Part shown: positions 22,468-33,064 of the stretch, one piece after another
Numbering within the stretch: position 1 is the first letter of the stretch
Layout of the letters: each line of letters opens with the position of its first letter
Origin: Breviolum minutum Mf 1.05b.01
Taxonomy: Eukaryota > Sar > Dinophyceae > Suessiales > Symbiodiniaceae
Length of the DNA: 64,000 bases
Reading direction: 5' to 3'
NCBI GenBank assembly: GCA_000507305.1
Contig: DF241079.1
Coordinates: 26,540 to 90,539 of the forward strand
The notes under the pieces: model-generated
What the model saw: only the letters and a program-made list of their open reading frames with translations
Databases searched by the model: none
Told to the model about the DNA's origin: nothing
Made by a program: the position numbers and the translations under genes

Positions 22468-24383
22468 GTAAAGGTGACTTGTTGTGGTTTGGGTTGGCGG
22501 ATGTCGGCGGCCAAGGTCAGCTCGTTCCAACATGGTTTGGATTTCGATAGTCCGGCCTTTCCTTTGATTCTGCGTGATGTTTCATGTCAAAGGCGGGCTT
22601 TGTGAACACGGGCGGTGATGGTGATGTTGAAAAAAATGTCACCCGGAAGATGACACAAGATGACATTGGCATCGGTTGAAAGCACCAATCCAATAGACCT
22701 CTCTAAATCCTTGTTGAATGGTGGCACACCAACGTTGTTTAGATGGACCAGTGATAAGTGGATAAAATTGAACACTCAGGTGAATAAACACGTCGCTGGC
22801 TGGAAAAGAAGCTTTGAATTATAATTTCCTATTAAAGAAAAGGACTCTCCAAAGGGCAGATGTGTTTCCTATTCCATTCGAAGATGTCTGTATTTTTATG
22901 TATTTCTTATTTCGATTGCTATGTTGATTTACCAATTGGAGGTCAATCTCCCAACTCAATCTCTCAAGGAGGCGGGCCCAAGGGTCCGAATGCAATCAAT
23001 GCAAATTTGACCGATCTGGAAATGTCTTGAAAAATTCTAGAGAATCATGGGGGGTTTTGTATTTGATGGTACACACAGGGATTGAAAGTGTGTACTTTTT
23101 ATGCATGTAGGTCCAGACATACATTTCACAAGGCGAAAATGTTATTTAGGTCAAATCATTCCATTGCATCCACTCGCGCGACATAGCAATTACTCAATTC
23201 TTACTTTTTGGTACGATTGTCACGAGATCAAGGTGCAATATCCCGTATTTCAGGGTTCTCAAGGCCACGGAAACATTCCAATTCACCCAGATATATTGTA
23301 AACATAGAACAACATATGTATCATTCGAATTCATTTGATATATCTTGATGCACTGCAACATAATGTAGCAATATGTACTAACTGTATAAGACAGCATTCC
23401 ATGGTCCATGGTCCCATCCCCCAAAATGCTAATGCCCCCCAACCCCTTACCCCTTGTCGTGAGGTGCTGTGAGGCAAGTCATGTGGATGTGACATCACAT
23501 CCCACCCGTGGTCCTGGACTTTGGGTTTGGGACACTCAAACTGGACTGAAGAAGGACAAAAGCTGATACCGAAAAAAAAACGGAGGATGTGAGTTTTTGT
23601 TGCAAGATACCAGTTATATCCAGTTATGAAATAATGATTTCTTGACGCTCCTCAAGGGCTTTTAGGGTTTTTTAGGGGGGTCACAGATGTGATGTTTTAG
23701 CGCTCAGTGATTTGATTTCTTGAACCTTTTGCGGTATGCCATAATGGTAGAGAGCGGGATGATTCGAATGGTCAAACTCATGTTTCATGGTGGAATTGAT
23801 AGGAGAGTTGCAAGAAAACGGCAGAGTACACCTACAATTTCACAATGATGGTGTGTTTATTGCAACACATTTGGTGCAGACAAAAGAGATACCATGACCA
23901 TGACATTGTCAAAGTGCTGTTTCACCATGGAAATATGACATCAGTAGCCCCGTGTATTGATACTACTCTTCATGTTTTCACATTGTTTTCATCAGATTTT
24001 TTGACCCGAAAGGAATTATAGAACCGATTTCCCACAGGTCAACAACGATCTTAAAATAGATTAAAACAGTTATGAAACTGAGCAACATCTTCCAAGTGTG
24101 TTGCCCGGACAGGTTCTAGATGTGTTCCTCAAAATACGAAATAATGCAGGGTGAAACAAGATAATACAATATTTAATTTGAACGTATATAAGTTTATATA
24201 TGATTATACAATGTATGGTCCATCAATCAAAACTCGAGATCGATGTTGCTCTCAAATTCATCGAATGGTCGGAAATGATGGTACAGAGTCCATCGGTTTC
24301 CGAGGTGTGCACCAGATGCGATCAAAGCTATGACAAGGCCCTTTTTGACCTAAGGGACTATGACTCCGTAGGGATGGTCATGT
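22468..24383. other. Probable intron, little coding signal
   Basis: A possible short plus exon lies at about 23143-23231 (IIPLHPLARHSNYSILTFWY before GTGCAA), but another frame is equally open. Otherwise AT-rich non-coding sequence. Confidence 0.3.
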
Positions 24384-24645
24384 CAGTAGTCAGTAGTAGT
24401 GGTAGTAGTCGCAGTAGCAGTAGCAGTAGCAGTAGCAGTAGCAGTAGCAGTAGCAGTAGCAGTAGCAGTAGCAGTAGCAGTAGCAGTAGCAGTAGCAGTA
24501 GCAGTAGCAGTAGCAGTAGCAGTAGGAGTAGGAGTAGGAGTAGGAGTAGGAGTAGGAGTAGGAGTAGGAGTAGGAGTAGTAGCAGTAGTAGTAGTAGTAG
24601 TAGCGGTCATGGTCATGGTCATAGTCATAGTCATAGTCAGTAGTT
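24384..24645 (+). repeat. Compound hexanucleotide microsatellite with an AGT core
   Basis: Successive blocks of AGTAGC, then AGTAGG, then AGT triplets, then GGTCAT/AGTCAT hexamers. All three plus frames and two minus frames stay open (poly-Ser, poly-Val/Ala, Ser-Arg, Ala-Thr, Tyr-Cys), so these ORFs are by-products of the repeat. The ordered blocks suggest sequential replacement of one hexamer by a one-base variant. Confidence 0.9.
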
Positions 24646-25202
24646 GTTGTTGTGGTGGTGGTGGATCTATGCGTATTGTGTCTAAGGATTTGATGCACTT
24701 AAAAGTACAAGACACACGCATCTCACGGCCTATCATGTGATTGTTAGGAGCAAATGTATGCTCCTTGCTGGACACTTGCAAGAAATCAGTGCCAACAAGA
24801 GTTAGATTTACAGTGCAACACTTTAAGCAGTACAAACAAGTTTGGCTGTTTGGATCAATGTAGGCCGTATTATTGCGACCCTGTGAAAAAATTGTCGTTA
24901 TTACCAAGACATAAAAACATCAAATGAGCAACCAGAAAATTTTTGGGAGCCCCATTGGAGCATCCTGTCCCTTTGTCAGGATGCAATGCAAGCTCGCTTA
25001 GTGGATTTGTTGCATAGCATTATCCAGGTCCGCGGGTTGTTTTTGCCGGAGACAACAAACAGTTCTGAAAGACTATCAACGCGTTGGGGAAGGGGTTTTA
25101 GATACTTCAAAGGCAAGAGGTGGATGGTTTGATTTGGGATGGATTTGGAGTTTTCCTGCTGAAGCAACCTGTTGTGTCAGAAAGTTTTTGTTCTGACATG
25201 AG

Positions 25203-25342
25203 ATTGAGCAACTGAACGCATTGCAACTACTCGCTCTTCAGTTGGGTTCCGTCCACAGGCGTGGCAATCGCAGGAAGTGGTTTGCAAGAAGCACCTTGGA
25301 TCTTCGCAGGGGAATGCGGTACCTTCCAGCAAACAATCCTAC
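25203..25342 (+). CDS. Exon IEQLNALQLLALQLGSVHRR...
   Basis: Acceptor GACATGAG at 25202 and donor GTACAT at 25343. The frame reads IEQLNALQLLALQLGSVHRR then GNRRKWFARSTLDLRRGMRY, a Leu-rich helix followed by a basic segment. Function unknown. Confidence 0.5.
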
Positions 25343-25549
25343 GTACATCTTCATTCGATTTTCCATTTTCCAGCATGCGACATGTCATAGTCCTGGGGGG
25401 TATTACCTATAAAAATTTGGCAATATTGTCAGTGTAGTTTCATCCAGGTAAAAACTGATCATCCCCAAAGAAACAGAGCCGTTCCATCCGACGTCCCATG
25501 TCGTTTTTCCGTTCGAATTTGGAAATCTAATGTTTTGATCCAGTTCAAG

Positions 25550-25639
25550 GTGTCGAGGATTGCGCTCAGCACAGATGCAGCAATTCTGTGAATGCTTCGG
25601 ACGTTTCGAGGAGAACGTTGAATGGGGGATGATGGAAAG
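25550..25639 (+). CDS. Exon with MQQFCECFGRFEENVEWGMM
   Basis: Acceptor AGTTCAAG at 25549 and donor GTACTT at 25640. The frame is CRGLRSAQMQQFCECFGRFE then ENVEWGMME. Helical; two Cys close together. Unrecognised. Confidence 0.5.
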
Positions 25640-25934
25640 GTACTTGATCAGCGATAGTTAATGAGCCAAAAAGTCTAGCCGTATTTGTGCTAATTTATAA
25701 CGACCTCAGCCGAGGTCATTCCAAACTGCTATAAACTGCTGTTTTGTATCCCAAAATGGCCTCAAATCTGACTTTTGAAAGTATGGCAAGCTCATCTTTC
25801 TAGGAGGTTAGTATATGATGCCGTATGACTTTAGAATGATTTGAGACCAACACAATTCTGGTGTAAGTCATCATGCTGTATCATGTTTTTCAATGATTTG
25901 CTACTGTATGATTTAGGACCCGGACTTGTTGCAG

Positions 25935-26074
25935 ATGTGTGTTTTCCTTGGGGAATTTCAACCGTTGGAAACGACACCATCTTTCAGCAGGAGAGCTTCA
26001 AAGTGACAGAGTTCCACCAGTTGATGCAGGTTTTGCGCTCCTTGACCGAGCCGCGCCTCGGACCCAATTCAGAA
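25935..26074 (+). CDS. Exon VCFPWGISTVGNDTIFQQES...
   Basis: Acceptor TTGTTGCAG at 25934 and donor GTTGGA at 26075. It reads VCFPWGISTVGNDTIFQQES then FKVTEFHQLMQVLRSLTEPR. A second acceptor (TTTCAG, 25987) inside it could give a shorter exon. Function unknown. Confidence 0.45.
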
Positions 26075-26619
26075 GTTGGAAACATTTTTTTTGGTGGAGA
26101 ATTTTGAAGGCTGGGTGAAATTGAGGATAGCAGTTTTGTAGAAAAAAAAACGCAGATGTTTAGGGAGCATGGGAGGTTTTGTATTTCAATTATCCAACTA
26201 TTGGTCAAGAAATTTCTGACATCCATATGTTGCGTCTCGAAAAAAACGGAGATCTCAAATTTGCCTGGCACATGTAATAATGATGTTTGATGAATTTGAT
26301 GATTGTAGATCGATCATTTTAGTAGAAAACTTGGGGGATTTTGAGGATCCTTAATTTTGAAACACAGCCAAATCAGCTAGACTCAAGAGGATGAACCCCT
26401 TTTAAAGTTGCTTACGCTACATATAGCTAAACAAAAGTAAAGGATAGGCAACCCGACCTTTGTGTTGATTTCAGGATTTTTCATGTTTGGGCGTTTTCTG
26501 AATTTAGCCAAGGTTATGGCATAGAAAAGGATCGAATGAAACCTGTTGATTTGTCACATGTTTTGTTTCTGCTTGAGGTATGGGGTTACAAGTTTAGCAG
26601 GTTTCAGATGCTTTGACAG

Positions 26620-26766
26620 GCTTGGGTTCGGTTGGTTGGATACTCAGTGTCATCTGGGCCAGAACTTAGGCATGATCTCCCCTGGCTGCGTGAGAGTCTC
26701 GATTTCTACGAGAGTGCTACACAGGCTGGGGCCAACTGTCCCATCTGTCTCGCCTCTCCCAGCTAG
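26620..26766 (+). CDS. Exon ending in CPICLASPS, possible gene end
   Basis: Acceptor TTTGACAG at 26619 opens AWVRLVGYSVSSGPELRHDL then PWLRESLDFYESATQAGANC and PICLASPS, stop TAG at 26764. The CPIC pair recalls one half of a RING or zinc-ribbon knuckle, but no further Cys/His ligands are seen. The stop falls where a family-B repeat fragment begins, so it may be a real end, or the exon may end at CTCTCCCAG. Confidence 0.45.
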   Translation, partial: AWVRLVGYSVSSGPELRHDLPWLRESLDFYESATQAGANCPICLASPS

Positions 26767-26823
26767 TTGGGAAGATTAATTTCTGAACTTCGATTGGTGG
26801 GATATGTTATTTTCCTGGAGGGT
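26764..26823. repeat. Inverted-repeat family B, partial copy 3
   Basis: TAGTTGGGAAGATTAATTTC and GGTGGGATATGTTATTTTCC match 11850-11900 of copy 1. Only the right half is evident. Confidence 0.55.
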
Positions 26824-27713
26824 CTGTTTTTTTTGTCCAGCGGCTTGTGTTGTGTGCTCTTTATAAATATGTATATATAATATATAGATATAGGTATATG
26901 GTTGGGGAGAGAGAGAAAGAAAGAAAGAAATGGCTTGATGCATTTTGATCGTCCAATTGTTTTCTCTTTTCCAGCAGACTTGTTTTATGTTTTGCTTGGT
27001 ATCTCTTTTGACGAGAAATGCAGGGAATGCTGACCCAACTTAGCCATGAGATGTCATGAGTATGTCATGGGCATCCAAGATAACTCGATTTTTTTTCACA
27101 GGAAACGGTTGGAGCAAAGGGTTGCAACTAGCTACCTGGCGGCTGAGCACTTGTCAGATATGTATAGTACATATATCTACATAGTATGTAGATATGTGTA
27201 TATATATATTTACTATACATACACATATATTTGTGAGTCATCCTAAGAATTTCCAGTGAATCGCTGTAATTCATCATTGTCAATCAGCGGCCTTTTTGGT
27301 TCCCTAAAAAATCTCCTGCATTTTCCCTGCAGGCATAGGTTTCGCGCCATGTCCAGGTGTGGGGGTTCAGCTGTAGGATGTGGATGATTGTTGTGATACA
27401 AAATGGTGCGTTTCGCTTTCGGGTGGTATGGGAAACATATGTACTTTCTCAGTTTGAGGGTGTTTGAGGTGCATGTTTCAGGATTGGACATGATTGGACA
27501 TATGATATACTTCTTTCGAAGAAAGCTCCATACCGTACGCCCCAGCAGATAAACGGTCTAGATGAATATCTTATGATGCATGTTATATCAGTTATATCCA
27601 TACTGATTCAAGTGCGATTCCTAGGATGCTCATGGGGAGCCTGAGAGATCTTAAAAGATTCCACTCGTGGTCCTACGCAGGCCCATTGGTCAAGCTCTTT
27701 GGTGTGAGCGTAG

Positions 27714-28106
27714 GTTTGCGGGCGGGTCTGCGATGGGTACATACGCTTGTTGTATGTTTCAAGTCCCGCTGTGGCAAAGTGGTTGATGAAGGGTGTCGCC
27801 ACTGTCACAATTTGTTGGAAGTTCGATCAACGCAAAAGTTCCAAGGAGATTCTCACAACATGTCAGAACTTCATGAAATGTCTTGTGATGATGCTCCATC
27901 TCCAAGTCGTGACATACTCAGAACTTCCTGGGTGGGGCCAAGCCGGCAGAAGATCCATCCGGGCTGGAATCATGCGGACGTTTTATGATCCTTGCGAACA
28001 AGTGTTTCTGCAACAGCTCTTGATGGATCTCATGAAGCATGGACAAAGTGAGGCTTGTATAGATCCCAAATCACCGGGGGAACGGTGCTACCTGTCGGAA
28101 AAATAA
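27714..28106 (+). CDS. Terminal exon of the plus-strand array (130 codons)
   Basis: Acceptor GAGCGTAG at 27713; the open frame runs 130 codons to TAA at 28104. It begins VCGRVCDGYIRLLYVSSPAV and includes KWLMKGVATVTICWKFDQRK, MKCLVMMLHLQVVTYSELPG and AGIMRTFYDPCEQVFLQQLL. This is long and protein-like for this window, and the sequence turns abruptly AT-rich 20 bp after the stop. An overlapping plus frame and a minus ORF are taken as shadows. The family is not recognised. Confidence 0.6.
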   Translation, partial: VCGRVCDGYIRLLYVSSPAVAKWLMKGVATVTICWKFDQRKSSKEILTTCQNFMKCLVMMLHLQVVTYSELPGWGQAGRRSIRAGIMRTFYDPCEQVFLQQLLMDLMKHGQSEACIDPKSPGERCYLSEK

Positions 28107-28593
28107 TCTGAATTAGATAAAATTAGATAAATATAAATATGATAATATATTATATATATATATTAATTAAAAAATATAAAAATGATTATATATATATTGC
28201 GGAATATTAATGTATATATATCCGGCAATTTTTTTGCGATCCCGGCCGAAATTGCCTTAAATAATGATTTAATTAGGTAATTCATTTAAATATATATAAT
28301 TTAGATTTAAATAATATAATATTTCTATCTAAATATTTATATATCTTTTTTTAGATTAGGTAAAAAATTTATTATTTGATATATTATATTTATGAAGAAA
28401 AAAATATATATATATATATAAATAATAATAAATTAATTTGATTTTTATTAATATAAAGATGAATAATATATTTATATATAGATATAAAATATATATATAT
28501 TAATAAAATTAAAAAAATAGATTAATACATATTTAAAATAAATTTAAAAAATATTTAATTAAAAATATTTTAAATTATAAGAATAAAATAAAA
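28107..28593. other. Extremely AT-rich island, left part
   Basis: Almost only A and T (TATATA, AAATAT, ATTTAAAT strings) right up to the assembly gap. One GC cluster at 28234-28269 forms a hairpin with 8-bp arms GGCAATTT / AAATTGCC. No gene. Confidence 0.85.
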
Positions 28594-29107
28594 NNNNNNN
28601 NNNNNNNNNNNNNNNNNNNNNNNNNNNNNNNNNNNNNNNNNNNNNNNNNNNNNNNNNNNNNNNNNNNNNNNNNNNNNNNNNNNNNNNNNNNNNNNNNNNN
28701 NNNNNNNNNNNNNNNNNNNNNNNNNNNNNNNNNNNNNNNNNNNNNNNNNNNNNNNNNNNNNNNNNNNNNNNNNNNNNNNNNNNNNNNNNNNNNNNNNNNN
28801 NNNNNNNNNNNNNNNNNNNNNNNNNNNNNNNNNNNNNNNNNNNNNNNNNNNNNNNNNNNNNNNNNNNNNNNNNNNNNNNNNNNNNNNNNNNNNNNNNNNN
28901 NNNNNNNNNNNNNNNNNNNNNNNNNNNNNNNNNNNNNNNNNNNNNNNNNNNNNNNNNNNNNNNNNNNNNNNNNNNNNNNNNNNNNNNNNNNNNNNNNNNN
29001 NNNNNNNNNNNNNNNNNNNNNNNNNNNNNNNNNNNNNNNNNNNNNNNNNNNNNNNNNNNNNNNNNNNNNNNNNNNNNNNNNNNNNNNNNNNNNNNNNNNN
29101 NNNNNNN
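28594..29107. other. Assembly gap (514 N)
   Basis: A run of 514 undetermined bases; true length unknown. It lies inside the AT-rich island, which is probably why assembly failed. Confidence 0.98.
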
Positions 29108-30120
29108 AGCTGGGACAATTCCAGCAAAGGTCTCCCCAAAACACCAAAAAATCCTAGAAAATTAGCCAAAGTGGAGAAATGAAAGATTCCATCCATGTTC
29201 CCAAATTTTCTTCAAATTGAATTCAATATAAAAATCGATCTACCAAAATTTTGCAGAAATTTTTATGGGGGTTCACTAAAAAATTCCCTAAATTTTCAAT
29301 AAAATGGAATTTTCAAAAAGGAAATGTCTTAGAATTCTTGCCGGAATGGGGAGAAAATCAAAGATATATATATTTCTTACTTCGCCCTAGGAATTGCTCA
29401 CACTGACATATTTTTTGGGAATCCAAAAGAATTTTTGAATTTCCTCGTTCGCTTTTATAATTTTATGCTTGCAGTTAGCAGCCTGGCGGGAAATGATGTC
29501 TATAAATTTTTGGATTCAAACGTAGATCGGGCCAAGGGTTATATCAATTCCTTTTCCTCCTGTCCTTCCCCTGTGGTCTTGAATATTTTTGCAATGGCTT
29601 ACAATTTCTTGACCTATTCCGCCTTTCGGAATGGTCCTATTTTACTGCTTGCCATTTGTCCCTAATTTGTTTCATGTTTTTACCTTAAGCCAACAAAGTA
29701 TACACTTATTTTTCCTTTGTATAAATGTATAGTTCCTCATTTTATTTTAAATATTTTAGATTAGCAGACCAAAACACGCTCCGCCCGGGCACTAACATTA
29801 GTAACCCAAATTTCATCCAAAATATAATTAATATAAATATCAAGAATAATATATAATAATATTTAAAATAAATATTAATATATTTAAATAGTTATAAACA
29901 ATATTATTAAATACATAATATAATTATTTAAAAGAAAAAATATATCTATTAAATATATATATATATACTAACAATAACAAAATATTTCGATATTTAAATC
30001 ATTTATTTCAAATATTGATTAAGATAATTTAAATTCATATAAAATTATCTTATTTATCTTATTTGAAATTAAGTTTATAAATAAATGTATTCTAAGATAT
30101 TATTAATATGAGTATTCCCG
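29108..30120. other. AT-rich island, right part, with one weak ORF
   Basis: Moderately AT-rich to about 29760, then extremely AT-rich to about 30115. A plus frame open from 29333 to 29665 (first ATG 29465) reads MLAVSSLAGNDVYKFLDSNV then DRAKGYINSFSSCPSPVVLN, followed by a hydrophobic C-terminus. It lies beyond the end of the plus-strand array and may be chance or an unrelated insertion; I give it little weight. Confidence 0.5.
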
Positions 30121-30678
30121 GACCGTTCGTAAAGAAATCATGTTGGATAGTCCATACACCAGGATTTTAGGGCAATTGAATGTCTTAGACAAAAAGATTG
30201 CCCCATGGTGAAAAGGAAAATTTGCTTTGCTTCACTCAGCGATGCCCAGGGTTCAAGATGCCAAACATGTCATGGACAATCTGTGACAAGAATCATAGAA
30301 ATCTGGGCAAAAAATGCGCCGCAAAAGTGATCAATCTTTGCGATCACAGAATCTACCGTGGATTTGACCACCAAATACACTCTAGATCATGCAGATTTTG
30401 CTGCTGATTCTACAACGAAGTTTGAGATGAGGTTTTGGTTGATGTGTTCATGGGTGTTCAAGTTTGAATATGCGAAACAATATTTTCATTCACCCATGCT
30501 ACCTCATGAACGACCAAAAACTGGAGCCAATTCATGGGAACTCAGGGCCACCATAGGGATCTGCTCGTGCCTCGATCTCATCAGCCCTGTACCAGCATTT
30601 ATGGCGTCATTTCTCAACATGCTACCCAAGGAACCACAGAATTTACTATGATTTCATCATGTTTCGCATTCTAATCAA

Positions 30679-30900
30679 TCAGTTTTGAGCAATAGCATCA
30701 TTTCCATTATTTATACCCATAGTATCCCATAGTTTTGTTTCCAAAACAGATGTCCCCGGTGTCCCCAAAACGGGGTCCCCTGGTGATTCACGTGATGGCT
30801 TCAACTCTGAGCTTTCCGCTGGGTCATTGGGTTCCTCCACGCGATCTGCAATCGCCGGAGCCATGCAGCACCCAAACAGGCCCCCTGCACGCCTGATGCG
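30679..30900 (-). CDS. Terminal exon of the leftmost minus-strand gene
   Basis: Minus-strand acceptor ACCTTGCAG at 30902-30901 opens RIRRAGGLFGCCMAPAIADR, then VEEPNDPAESSELKPSRESP, and ends GINNGNDAIAQN with TGA at 30681-30679. GC-rich, Pro/Glu/Ser-rich and probably disordered. It marks the 3' end of minus-strand coding and faces the plus-strand terminal exon across the AT-rich island. Upstream exons of this gene are not securely identified. Confidence 0.55.
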   Translation of the reverse strand, partial: RIRRAGGLFGCCMAPAIADRVEEPNDPAESSELKPSRESPGDPVLGTPGTSVLETKLWDTMGINNGNDAIAQN

Positions 30901-32084
30901 CTGCAAGGTGGACCCCTAAAACCCCTAGGATCGTTGTTCAATGGGGTTATGGGGCCCCTATAAATGGCCGAAAATATATAATTGGTAACTGGGGTTATAA
31001 CCCTACTTTCTCGAAGGTATAACCCCATTTATATCTGTTAGGGGGAGATGCATTTCAAACAAAACCTTCCCACAAACTTGTGTAAAATACTGCTTCCTTC
31101 GACTTCTTGTCTGTCTTGAAACATATAGGCTTAATGCATGCATGTGAGTTTAATATGAATCATATACGGATCATATACGTACGTATATATCATAAATATT
31201 TCATACATAATTGCATACATATCTCTGATGCGACATCTTTCCTGATCTTCAGTCGTTTTTTTTCCCGGTCCTTGATTTGTTCACCTCTGCACGCAAGTGC
31301 TCCAACTGAGGCGGACGATTCTCGGTCATTGGAGTCACGTTGAACCATCCCAACTGGGTTCATCTTCCCCTACTAGGGATGAACACGTAGAAGTTCCTAA
31401 CACAGCACCTGAAATTAAGAGTTCGCACCTGGAAATGGGGGCCCCCTGGAAAAGGAGATTCCTATTAGAAACCATCATTTTTGGGGAAAACTGTTAGTAG
31501 TAGGGAGGGTAGGAGTTGACAAGGCTACGATGAGGCTATGGGGGCATTTTACTCGTGAAGGCTGGTAGGATGGGTCACTGAGACTTTCCGAATCAAAGAC
31601 GCGACGTGGATTTTTTGTTAAGTGGAAGGTTTGCTAAACAACTCCAATTCTTGGCAATAGATCAAAGCTTCTCTAACGTGGGACATTGGTTTATTATCAT
31701 ATCCTGCCTCCTGCTGTTGATCATTGAAGTAGTCTTGCATCTGCAGCAACTGCCTTGGCAAATATTATTCAGATATAAACACCAAATGGTTTCAACTTCT
31801 TTAACACGGCTATCTTTCAGAGGTCAAACATGGTGAGGTTGATTTCTGACACAAAAGGTTTAAGCCAAAGGTGTTAAGCTACACCATCACCAGTTTGAGA
31901 GACTCTCTGCTGAACACTGAGGTTGAGGCGCTCTCTCTTCCTGTCGAAGAAATAAAACAAGCAACTGTTCTAAGGTGGAAACTCACATCGGAATGAACAA
32001 ATCTCTCTTGGGAAAACCATCTGTAGACATATTGCATTTCTGTTTGCTTTATATCTTCATTTGAATGACTTCAAAGCAGCTTAC

Positions 32085-32151
32085 TTGCAAGAGGCTTCCA
32101 TGTTCCAGCCTCGAGCTCTCTCTTGGCCTTCTGCAACTCTCTTTTCTCCAT
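32085..32151 (-). CDS. Small coiled-coil-like exon MEKRELQKAKRELEAGTWKP
   Basis: Acceptor CCTTGGCAG and donor GTAAGC bound a 67-nt exon reading MEKRELQKAKRELEAGTWKP then LA. The LEAGTW string echoes LEAGPW in the exon at 32562-32719, so both probably come from one protein with a repeated unit. Confidence 0.5.
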
Positions 32152-32561
32152 CTGCCAAGGATACATTGGAGATCATCCTTGTCTTATCATTGAAACCAGC
32201 TATGAACCAAAATACCATACAAACTACTAAAATATACTAAATATGAGTTCCAGGCCAAATGACCCCAAACCAACCAAAACTAAAAATAAATGTCAATCTT
32301 CTTTCAGCTCTGAGAGTGTATTATAAGGCCTGCCCCAAAGCGGCAGAGATGCTACAAACATTGAGAAAAAATACACAAGAGCCTGCAGCGTCACTGTCGT
32401 TCATAGGGATTCCTACATAAAATGCTTAGCTTGTATCAATGAAACAACTATGGGTCTTGTGAAAAGTTTGTACCATCTATTACCATCACCTATATAATGT
32501 AGGATAGATAAATAATAATAATAATAAATACAAAGCAACATAAACTTTGACCACATTTTAC

Positions 32562-32719
32562 CTAGCATAAAGCCCAAAAAGTTGTGTGAATTTCCGATGC
32601 TTCTTCGCCCATGGTCCCGCCTCGAGTTGCTGCAAACTCTGCGCCACTTCGGCCACTCGAGCATCAATTTGCTCCTCCGCTCGACGAGCCGACCTTGGAA
32701 AGGAGGCCAAAGCTAACGG
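32562..32719 (-). CDS. Helical exon ending FTQLFGLYA
   Basis: Acceptor GTATTAAG and donor GTAAAA. It reads PLALASFPRSARRAEEQIDA, RVAEVAQSLQQLEAGPWAKK and HRKFTQLFGLYA: a charged helix with LEAGPW. It lies 345 bp downstream of the methyltransferase exon, but the simplest join has the wrong phase, so linkage is unproven. Confidence 0.5.
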
Positions 32720-33064
32720 CTTAATACAAAAGGATCCATGAAGAAAATTGTAGATCATTGATCATCATTGTAGATCATACTCATGTTCATCTTATGTTCC
32801 TTCTTCCTAAATTGATGTTTGTCATGGTTTGTCGATTCAGCAAAGATCCCATGCACCTTTTTTTCTACATGAAACTCCATCAACTCAAAGATAGTTTCAT
32901 GCGTAAACCTATTGTGAAGGGAGACTATGATGAAACATGATAAAACCATGTATGTATATATATATAAACATAATAAAACTATATATATATATACATGTAA
33001 ATGATGAAGCATGAGATTGAATGCAAACAACTAGAACAAGACAATGCAAATATCCACCCATCAC

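Noticed and set aside
24200..24907. Poly-Ser, poly-Val/Ala and Thr-rich ORFs
   Set aside because: Stop-free hexamer repeat read in several frames; no independent coding signal.
25745..25775. Reverse-strand match to part of the spliced leader (GCCATTTTGG)
   Set aside because: Ten-base match, flanks differ; expected by chance in this length.
28570..29196. ORFs across the gap
   Set aside because: They consist of untranslatable N.
31297..31497. Plus ORF LRRTILGHWSHVEPSQ... against minus frame RDSNDRESSASVGALACRGE
   Set aside because: Both strands look coding and neither has a full splice pair; left unannotated.
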